DNA from: Bacteroidales bacterium
GTDB lineage: Bacteria > Bacteroidota > Bacteroidia > Bacteroidales > VadinHA17
NCBI GenBank assembly: GCA_018056245.1
Contig: JAGPFZ010000015.1
Location: forward strand, 5,246 to 46,344
Direction of reading: 5' to 3'
DNA: 41,099 nucleotides
The position numbers and the translations under genes are program-made. This document shows, piece by piece, positions 35,208-41,099 of this stretch (positions are counted from its first letter, which is position 1; every line of letters begins with the position of its first letter). A model generated the notes under the pieces. That model had not been told where the DNA came from, ran no database searches, and saw only the letters and a program-made list of their open reading frames with translations.

Positions 35208-37253
35208 TCATAATAATTCAATACTCCTTTTAACGAAAGTGCTCAGGTCTTCTCCTTTAAGCATATTGTTTGAGAGCAAAGCGAGGTCAATAAGCTGGCG
35301 TACCAGTTTTTGTTCGCTTCCGTATTTTCTCAGCTTTTCGGAACGTTCTTTTTCCTTCATTTCGAGCTCTTCCTTTAGCTTTTTTAGATCGTCCTTTTCA
35401 ACCTGACTGATTTCCTCATCTTTTTTACCTTTATGTTCTTTTTCGAGAAAGTCAATTTCTTCTTTTAGTTTTGCTATTTCGGCACTATTTTCCTTAAGGA
35501 AGGACTCGAGTGACTTATTCATATCCTGGTAAATCTTCTCTATAAGATGATGATTACCGTTAAGGACAAGACTATAAGCATCGGGAAATTCATTGTAAAA
35601 ACTAAATCCACCTCCCAGTTGCGACATATCTTTCATCCTTCTCATGTATTCGGAACGTGTAATGATAACCGGCGCATCTTTTTCATCGAGAGGTTCCACT
35701 ACTACAACAAAGTTCTCATCAGGTTTAATCTGACCCTTAAATACTTCTTTTAAATCTTCAATTTCCTCTTCTTTTAATTTTAATTTCTTTTCCTCACCTT
35801 TCTGAATAAGTTTATCAATTACGTCGGAATCAACTCTGACAAACCTCGATTGTTTGAATTTGCCTTCAAGGAAGTTTATCAGATGAATATCAAGCTGACC
35901 GTCAAGAAGAAGAATATCATATCCTTTTTCTTTTGCTTTTTCTATATAGGAATACTGTTCTTTATTATCGGTGGAATAGAGATAAATAAGAGTATTATAT
36001 TTATCTGTCTGTTTTTCTTTTATGTGTTTTTCATATTCGTCATAAGTAAAATATTTTCCATCGGTGTTTTTAAGCAAAGCAAATTTTGAAGCTTTCTCAT
36101 AAAATTTTTCATCAGTAATCATACCATATTCTATAAAAAGCTTCAGGTCGTCCCATTTTTTCTCAAAATCTTCTCTGTTGTTTTTAAACAACTCATATAA
36201 TCTGTCAGCTACCTTTTTAGTTATATGAGCTGATATTTTTTTGACATTTGAATCGCTCTGGAGGTAACTTCTTGATACGTTAAGAGGTATATCGGGTGAA
36301 TCAATAACTCCGTGGAGCAAGGTCATAAATTCGGGAACAATTCCTTCAACCGAGTCGGTAACAAATACCTGATTACAGTATAGTTGGATTTTGTTTTTCT
36401 GTATCTCCAGATTGTTTTTTATTCTCGGGAAATAGAGAATACCGGTTAGTTTGAATGGATAGTCAACATTCAGGTGTATATAGAAAAGCGGATCATCGTT
36501 GCCAGGGTAAAGTTCCCTATAAAAAGAAAGATAATCTTCCTCTTTAAGTTCTGTAGGTTTACGAGTCCATGCAGGTTTTGTATTGTTTATAATTCTATCT
36601 TTTCCTGTTTCGACATATTTCCCGTCCTTCCATTCTTTTTCTTTCCCGAAAGCAATTTCAACAGGAAGAAATCTGCAGTATTTTTTCAGAATTGATTCGA
36701 TCCTTTCCTCTTCAAGAAACTCTTTAGAGTCCTTATCTATATAAAGAATAACATCAGTACCTCTGTTAGGGCGCTCAAATTCCTCGATAGTAAATTCAGG
36801 GCTGCCGTCGCATGTCCATTTTACTGCCTTTGCATCCTCTCTCCACGATTTAGTAATAACTTCCACACGATCTGAAACCATAAAACAGGAATAAAAGCCA
36901 AGTCCGAAATGGCCGATGAGAGAGTTGGCCATGTCTTTATATTTTTCAAGGAAATCGGTGGCACTGGAAAAAGCAATCTGATTAAGGTATTTATCCACTT
37001 CTTCAGCAGTCATACCTATCCCACTGTCGGAAACCGTAAGAGTTCCTTTCTTTTTATCTATACTTACCCTTATGGTCAGGTCTCCGGGGTCGGTTTTAAG
37101 TTCTCCCGCATTGTAAAGTGCCTTTAACTTAATTGTAGCGTCAACAGCATTTGAAATAAGCTCGCGCAGAAAAATTTCATGATCCGAATAAAGGAACTTT
37201 TTAATAATCGGAAATATGTTTTCAGTAGTAACTCCAATTTTTCCTTTTTGCAT
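35208..37253 (-). CDS. htpG: Molecular chaperone HtpG (Hsp90)
   Basis: Bacterial Hsp90, an ATP-dependent chaperone in the cytoplasm. The N-terminal GHKL ATPase is recognised by KFLYSDHEIFLRELISNAVD, VSDSGIGMTAEEV and IGHFGLGFYSCFMV. The middle domain has RGTDVILYID, LFYIHLNVDYPFKLTGILYF and IDSPDIPLNVSRSYLQSD. The C-terminal dimerisation region has a Glu/Lys-rich charged helix (about residues 600-640) and ends FVKRSIELL. Length (681) is normal for the Bacteroidota form. The start is firm: MQKGKIGVTTENIFP. The 152-base upstream gap separates it from the LytTR operon, so it probably has its own promoter. I did not find a clear TAnnTTTG box for it. Confidence 0.95.
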   Translation of the reverse strand: MQKGKIGVTTENIFPIIKKFLYSDHEIFLRELISNAVDATIKLKALYNAGELKTDPGDLTIRVSIDKKKGTLTVSDSGIGMTAEEVDKYLNQIAFSSATDFLEKYKDMANSLIGHFGLGFYSCFMVSDRVEVITKSWREDAKAVKWTCDGSPEFTIEEFERPNRGTDVILYIDKDSKEFLEEERIESILKKYCRFLPVEIAFGKEKEWKDGKYVETGKDRIINNTKPAWTRKPTELKEEDYLSFYRELYPGNDDPLFYIHLNVDYPFKLTGILYFPRIKNNLEIQKNKIQLYCNQVFVTDSVEGIVPEFMTLLHGVIDSPDIPLNVSRSYLQSDSNVKKISAHITKKVADRLYELFKNNREDFEKKWDDLKLFIEYGMITDEKFYEKASKFALLKNTDGKYFTYDEYEKHIKEKQTDKYNTLIYLYSTDNKEQYSYIEKAKEKGYDILLLDGQLDIHLINFLEGKFKQSRFVRVDSDVIDKLIQKGEEKKLKLKEEEIEDLKEVFKGQIKPDENFVVVVEPLDEKDAPVIITRSEYMRRMKDMSQLGGGFSFYNEFPDAYSLVLNGNHHLIEKIYQDMNKSLESFLKENSAEIAKLKEEIDFLEKEHKGKKDEEISQVEKDDLKKLKEELEMKEKERSEKLRKYGSEQKLVRQLIDLALLSNNMLKGEDLSTFVKRSIELL

Positions 37254-37405
37254 GCCGAAAAATTTTTAGTTAGACATATAAACACAATTAATTTATGCAA
37301 AAGATATGCCGTAAAGAAATACTGACAAATAGTCATAAACACCGATAAAAATAATAAAGTATAGGATTAATACAATCTAAACAATTATCCGGATCATTTA
37401 GAAAT

Positions 37406-37927
37406 TTAGAAATAAAGAGGAAATTTAATCCTGGCTATAATAAATATTATTAAAGACAATATTAATCCACATGCGAGTACGACAAGCGAAATATTTCGCC
37501 TTCGTCTGTAAATTGCCAGGTTATGTTCGCTTATGAGTTTTTTCACGGCATTATGAGCACGAAGAACCATGCTTGAGTTACGAGGAATAAATGAATCAAT
37601 ATTAAATCTTAATTCTCTTCTTGCATCCTCTGTTTTTTCCGGATTAACAACTATAATCAGGATGCCAGTCTTAGGGTCGGCTTTTTTTATTTTCTCAATA
37701 AGATTTTCAGCAGTATTATAACTCTCTCTCGAATCGTACACTCCTATAATCAATATCCGGCATCCCGCACCGGGTTTCTCCTCTGAAAAAGTTTTAATAA
37801 TTTCTTCGGCATTATTGAAAACCGAAACATTATATCGCGTGGAGTCGGAAAATCGTTTACGGATATCCTCTGAAAAAGCCCTGTACTCATCAAGACAATA
37901 AATATACGTCTTATGTATTTTGCTCAT
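37406..37927 (-). CDS. Tail-anchored receiver-like protein without phospho-acceptor Asp
   Basis: A 173-residue protein with no signal peptide. Residues about 5-130 look like a CheY-type fold: strand YIYCLDE (an acidic pair at 13-14), an amphipathic helix, NVSVFNNAEEIIKTF, strand RILIIGVYDS, a helix, GILIIVVNPEK, and IDSFIPRNSSMVLRAHNAVKKL. The position where a receiver carries the phosphorylated Asp is Gly or Ile here (residues 61-62), and the Lys of the usual KP is Pro/Arg (115-116). A basic RRRR (141-144) leads into a hydrophobic helix (about 145-165), giving a C-terminal membrane anchor with the domain in the cytoplasm. It is the last of four genes, six bases after the secreted-protein gene. 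The fold assignment is my inference; I recognise no named family. Confidence 0.6.
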   Translation of the reverse strand: MSKIHKTYIYCLDEYRAFSEDIRKRFSDSTRYNVSVFNNAEEIIKTFSEEKPGAGCRILIIGVYDSRESYNTAENLIEKIKKADPKTGILIIVVNPEKTEDARRELRFNIDSFIPRNSSMVLRAHNAVKKLISEHNLAIYRRRRNISLVVLACGLILSLIIFIIARIKFPLYF

Positions 37928-37933
37928 TATATA

Positions 37934-38776
37934 TTATTTAGCTTGAATGGCATTTTTTTCTCTGTTTCTTATGTCTATATCTTCCATGAGATCCCATGTA
38001 CCATTTTTAAGAACGTAAGCATCGAAAGAAAAATCAGGGCCATAATACATCTTATTTCCTTTCATATCAGGTGTAAAGGGCGAAAGATGATCGAATACTA
38101 TGAGTGTATCGGCTTCAAATTTGAGCGACATAACTCCTGTAGCTGCATATTCAAAAATAATTCGTCTTGATTTTTTCAGACTATCGCTAATGCATTCCAC
38201 GCCAAACTGAGGCGAACCGTTATTGTCAAATTTTAGAGTTTCGATTATTTTTCTTGAGATAAATGGATTGCCGTAATCAATTGCCAGCAATATATAACAT
38301 TCTTCTCCCTCATGAATAAATGGCCTAATATCATAATAAAGTGCGCCATACCAATTTTCTTTGGAATATATTTTATCGGAAGAAGGAGCATCTTTTTTAT
38401 ATTCAGCTTCAAGATAAGTTACTTTCGACGTTTCACCTTTTTGTGGACGGTAGATAAGATAGCAGAAGTATTTACCTGTAGTATCATTTAGTAATATGTT
38501 CCAAGTCAATAATTTAACTGTTGAATCTGGTGAAATAATTTGTCCGAGAAAGCGCAGGTTAGTGAAACGGTGATTAAAAACTGAATCGGATGAAGCATAA
38601 CTGTCGAGGATTTGTTTAATTGAATCCACTATTATCATTTTTTGATGTGGAGGAATGTTTTGTCGTAGCCTCAGGAAATGATTTTCAAGGATAGATGAAT
38701 TCGGATTTTGTGATCCGGATAAAGCCGTAATAAGCAGTGCGGCTAAAAGGAAGTTGTATTTTAAATAACTTCTCAT
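37934..38776 (-). CDS. Secreted protein of unknown function in LytTR-aminotransferase operon
   Basis: A 280-residue protein with a signal-peptide-like start (MRSYLKYNFLLAALLITALSGS). The body is mixed alpha/beta: an early helical region (QKMIIVDSIKQILDSY), then LTWNILLNDTTGKYFCYLIY, ENWYGALYYDIRPF, CYILLAIDYGNPFISRKII, and a C-terminal LIVFDHLSPFTPDMKGNKMYYGPDFSFDAYVLKNG. I believe the FDHLSP and YYGPDFSFDAY segments recur in uncharacterised Bacteroidota proteins, but I cannot name a family. The first four bases overlap the aminotransferase stop (ATGA), and the next gene starts six bases after. It is probably periplasmic or outer-membrane-linked. Function unknown. Confidence 0.72.
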   Translation of the reverse strand: MRSYLKYNFLLAALLITALSGSQNPNSSILENHFLRLRQNIPPHQKMIIVDSIKQILDSYASSDSVFNHRFTNLRFLGQIISPDSTVKLLTWNILLNDTTGKYFCYLIYRPQKGETSKVTYLEAEYKKDAPSSDKIYSKENWYGALYYDIRPFIHEGEECYILLAIDYGNPFISRKIIETLKFDNNGSPQFGVECISDSLKKSRRIIFEYAATGVMSLKFEADTLIVFDHLSPFTPDMKGNKMYYGPDFSFDAYVLKNGTWDLMEDIDIRNREKNAIQAK

Positions 38777-39972
38777 CCTGAATATTTCAGACCTCTATCA
38801 ATCAAGTTCATTAGTTTATCGCATGCAAGTTTTATTTCATCCTCCGAAATTATGAGTGGTGGAGAAATTCGAAATGCTGTATTGCAAAAAAGGAAATAGT
38901 CGAGAAGCAAACCAAATTCAGGTGCATGCTTAATAATATACTCATTTAGTTTCTCGTTTTCTGTTTCAACTGCCAGAAGTAAGCCTTCGCCTCTTATTTC
39001 ATGAATTGCCTTGTGTTTTAAATAACTTTTGAACATCTCTGTTTTATTCACAGATCTTTTAGCCAGATTTTCATCAATAATTATCTCAAGTGAAGCAAGT
39101 CCTGCAGCACAGCAAACAGGATGACCGCCGAAAGTAGTTATATGGCTAAGAGCCGGATTAAAAGCTAAAGTATTCATTATTTCGTGTGAGGCAATAAATG
39201 CCCCCAATGGCATTCCTCCGCCTAAAGCTTTTGCCAGTACAAGGATGTCGGGTACAACGTTAAATTTATCAATTGCAAACATTTTTCCGGTACGCCCGAA
39301 GGCTGTCTGCGCTTCATCAAAAATCAAAAGAGTACCCGTTCTGGTGCATCGCTCCCGAAGAATAGTCAGAAAATCATTCTGTGGCCAGATAACACCTGCC
39401 TCTGCCTGGACTGGTTCAACGACAACGCATGCTACATGGTCGTCAATCATTTCCAGCGATGATATGTCGTTGAATCTCATAAAATAAATATCGGGCAATA
39501 ATGGTCTGAATTTGTTCTTAAGCGTTTCCGATCCATTTATGCTTATAGCTCCATGTGTGCTTCCATGATATGAGTTCATAAACGACAATATCCTGCTTCT
39601 ACCTGTGAACTTCTTTGCCAGCTTAAGAGCTCCCTCTATAGCTTCGCTTCCCGAGTTGACGAAATAGCAGTTGTTAAGTGATTCTGGAAGGAGTGAGAGC
39701 AGCTTCTCTGCATATCTAACTTGCGGGTTCTGAATAATTTCTCCATATACCATGAGATGGAGGTAGGAATCAACCTGCTCTTTAATTGCAGCAACTACGC
39801 GAGAATTATGGTGCCCTACATTGTTTACCGACACACCGGATACGAGATCTATGTATCTTTCACCTTGAGGACCATAAAGATAAACCCCTTCTGCACGTTC
39901 TATTTCAAGAAGCAAGGGAGAGCCGGAAGTTTGTCCCAGCAGCTGAAGAAAAAGCTGACGATTTGTAATCAT
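38773..39972 (-). CDS. Class III aminotransferase (acetylornithine/GABA/lysine-type)
   Basis: A 399-residue PLP enzyme of the class III (omega-)aminotransferase family, with GVSVNNVGHHNSRVVAAI, NSGSEAIEGALKLAKKFTGR, SYHGSTHGA, VVVEPVQAEAGVI, IFDEAQTAFGRTGKMFA (Asp and Gln contacts to the pyridine ring and O3) and LVLAKALGGGMPLGAFIAS (PLP Lys). Substrates of such enzymes are terminal amines such as acetylornithine, ornithine, GABA or lysine; this one cannot be placed more narrowly by eye. No arg genes adjoin it. It lies 17 bases downstream of the LytTR gene and overlaps the next gene by four bases, so it is in a regulated operon rather than an arginine cluster. Confidence 0.85.
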   Translation of the reverse strand: MITNRQLFLQLLGQTSGSPLLLEIERAEGVYLYGPQGERYIDLVSGVSVNNVGHHNSRVVAAIKEQVDSYLHLMVYGEIIQNPQVRYAEKLLSLLPESLNNCYFVNSGSEAIEGALKLAKKFTGRSRILSFMNSYHGSTHGAISINGSETLKNKFRPLLPDIYFMRFNDISSLEMIDDHVACVVVEPVQAEAGVIWPQNDFLTILRERCTRTGTLLIFDEAQTAFGRTGKMFAIDKFNVVPDILVLAKALGGGMPLGAFIASHEIMNTLAFNPALSHITTFGGHPVCCAAGLASLEIIIDENLAKRSVNKTEMFKSYLKHKAIHEIRGEGLLLAVETENEKLNEYIIKHAPEFGLLLDYFLFCNTAFRISPPLIISEDEIKLACDKLMNLIDRGLKYSG

Positions 39973-39989
39973 ACTACTAATAACAAATG

Positions 39990-40697
39990 TTACCTTGCCA
40001 TAACATTTATATCGTCGAACAATGTATCTCTAAACGATTTCCCGAGTGGGATACTTATTGTCTGGTTTCCAACGGCAAGGTCGAGCGAATTATCTTGTAT
40101 TTTCTGTATCATGCTTTTATTCACGATATATGAGCGATGAACCCTGATGAATAATCCAGAAGGCAAGTAGTTTTCAATAGCCTTCATAGTAAAATGAATC
40201 GTAAAACGGTCGCTAAATGTATTTAATGTTACATAATTTTCAAGAGCTTCAATATATATTATATCTTTAATCTTAAGTTTAACAAAAGATGAGCCCTTTT
40301 TGATGAAAAATTCTTCATCAGCGTCGTTAACTGGCTCTTTTTTTGAATAATATCTTATTGTCTTATCTATTGCCTTACAGAAACGAGAATAAGTAATAGG
40401 TTTCAAAAGATAATCAACAGCATTTAGGTCAAAAGCTTTCCTGGCATACGATTCAGAAGATGACACAATTATTATATTAGGTGGAGATTCAAGGCTTCCG
40501 ATAAAATCAAGTCCGTTCATTTCCGGCATTTGAATATCAAGGAAAACAATATCAATATCTTTTCTTCTTGAAAGTTCATTACGTGCCGTAATTGAGTCAC
40601 TGTAAATACCTACAAGGTTAAGTGAGGAGTATTTCTTCACAAAACCTTCAAGGAGCTTACAACTCAGTTTATCATCATCAACAATGATACAATTCAT
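39990..40697 (-). CDS. LytTR-family response regulator
   Basis: A 235-residue two-component response regulator. The receiver domain (1-120) has IIVDDDK with acidic residues 7-9, the phospho-acceptor Asp 54 in FLDIQMPEMNG, and Lys in YLLKPITYSRF. The C-terminal LytTR DNA-binding domain (about 135-235) has FIKKGSSFVKLKIKDIIYIE, YVTLNTFSDRFTIHFTMKAI and FIRVHRSYIVNKSMI. LytTR regulators usually act with a LytS/YehU-type histidine kinase, but no kinase gene is beside this one. It heads a four-gene minus-strand run, and a well-spaced TTTG/TAATTTTG promoter lies just upstream. The target genes are unknown, but its own operon is a natural candidate. Confidence 0.93.
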   Translation of the reverse strand: MNCIIVDDDKLSCKLLEGFVKKYSSLNLVGIYSDSITARNELSRRKDIDIVFLDIQMPEMNGLDFIGSLESPPNIIIVSSSESYARKAFDLNAVDYLLKPITYSRFCKAIDKTIRYYSKKEPVNDADEEFFIKKGSSFVKLKIKDIIYIEALENYVTLNTFSDRFTIHFTMKAIENYLPSGLFIRVHRSYIVNKSMIQKIQDNSLDLAVGNQTISIPLGKSFRDTLFDDINVMAR

Positions 40698-40721
40698 ATT
40701 TCACTCCGCAGGTATGATGAC

Positions 40722-40752
40722 CAAAATTAATAAAAAAGGTAATTAATACAAA
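40722..40752 (-). promoter_or_regulatory. Bacteroidota-type promoter of the LytTR operon
   Basis: On the minus strand, TTTG (complement of 40749-40752) is followed after 19 bases by TAATTTTG (complement of 40722-40729), matching the published Bacteroides -33 TTTG and -7 TAnnTTTG consensus. It lies about 24 bases upstream of the LytTR ATG and just after the HU terminator. No start-site data are available. Confidence 0.55.
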
Positions 40753-40766
40753 CACAGGTTTAAAGA

Positions 40767-40798
40767 ATAAAAAAACCCCTGGAAATATTTCCAGGGGT
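40767..40798 (-). terminator. Terminator of the HU gene
   Basis: A perfect 24-base palindrome, ACCCCTGGAAAT facing ATTTCCAGGGGT (40775-40798), lies 21 bases after the HU stop on the minus strand. On that strand it is followed by seven T residues. It should end HU transcription before the LytTR promoter. Confidence 0.85.
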
Positions 40799-40819
40799 AT
40801 TAATCTGTACTGTAACAGA

Positions 40820-41089
40820 TTAAAGACCTTTGTTCAATGCAGGTGCTGGTTTGAATTTTACGACTTTCTTTGCAGGGACATTTAGCTTAGCGCCTGTACG
40901 CGGATTACGTACAACACGGGCACTTCTTTTAGCGACTGAAAATGTACCAAGACCCGGAAGCTGAAGCCTCTGACCTTTTTTCATGGCTTTCGACACAGAG
41001 GAAACGAATGCATTTATAGCAAGCCCTGCAGTCTTTTTTGAAACACCTGCCTCATTAGCAACTGCTTCTACCAATTCTTTTTTTGTCAT
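40820..41089 (-). CDS. HU/IHF-family DNA-binding protein
   Basis: An 89-residue histone-like protein. MTKKELVEAVANEAGVSKK, the helix AINAFVSSVSKAM, the LPGLGTFSVAKRSARVVRNP beta-arm with RNPRTGAKLNVPAKKVVKF, and the terminal KPAPALNKGL match HU/IHF, which bends and packages DNA as a dimer. The whole gene is present; only ten bases remain before the right edge, so its promoter is outside. It is followed by a palindromic terminator on its own strand, which separates it from the LytTR operon. The family is certain; HU versus IHF is not decided. Confidence 0.93.
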   Translation of the reverse strand: MTKKELVEAVANEAGVSKKTAGLAINAFVSSVSKAMKKGQRLQLPGLGTFSVAKRSARVVRNPRTGAKLNVPAKKVVKFKPAPALNKGL

Positions 41090-41099
41090 AATTTTGATA

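Overview
The window looks like a chromosomal segment from an AT-rich member of the Bacteroidota, probably close to the Bacteroidales or Marinilabiliales. The evidence is a gliding-motility/type IX secretion C-terminal domain, a DUF6702 protein, a FadL-like and an Omp85-like outer-membrane protein, a surface GH127 lipoprotein, a LytTR regulator, archaeal-type prolyl-tRNA synthetase, pyruvate phosphate dikinase, and promoter-like boxes matching the Bacteroidota consensus TAnnTTTG. No rRNA, tRNA, CRISPR array, transposase or phage module was seen. The content is mostly housekeeping with several uncharacterised lineage-specific genes. No gene-free stretch exceeds 300 bases; the longest are 25895-26187 and 28915-29173, and what they hold is listed.

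Layout, left to right. 1-878 (+): the end of larB overlapping a WbqC-family gene. 896-5183 (-): a FadL-like porin gene and two consecutive low-complexity secreted proteins, one Tyr/Ser/Gly-rich and one Tyr/Asn/Ser-rich. 5277-10934 (+): proS, a conserved unknown, an Omp85-like outer-membrane protein and tilS. 10931-14417 (-): aroB-aroA and then aroC of the shikimate pathway. 14540-18584 (+): nth and a large soluble hybrid histidine kinase. 18603-24848 (-): a compact five-gene run, aroQ-pyk-DUF6702-T9SS cargo protein-TPR protein. 24989-29809 (+): xerD, ppdK with a strong terminator, and plsY. 29830-30390 (-): lemA. 30572-33954 (+): GH127 lipoprotein and nitroreductase. 33955-37253 (-): class I aminotransferase and htpG. 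37406-40697 (-): a four-gene run with a LytTR response regulator, a class III aminotransferase, a secreted protein and a membrane-anchored receiver-like protein. 40820-41089 (-): an HU-family gene with its own terminator.

Functional links. Four shikimate genes (aroB, aroA, aroC, aroQ) lie in two places. PEP metabolism is represented by pyk (PEP to pyruvate), ppdK (pyruvate/PEP interconversion) and aroA (PEP consumer). Envelope biology is represented by the FadL-like and Omp85-like barrels, the T9SS cargo, PlsY and LemA. The strongest candidate for an undescribed system is the LytTR-aminotransferase operon. It has a good promoter of its own, no adjacent sensor kinase, and ends in a small tail-anchored protein that looks like a receiver domain lacking the phospho-acceptor. 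All functional assignments rest on recognition of motifs and overall protein appearance; no database search was run.
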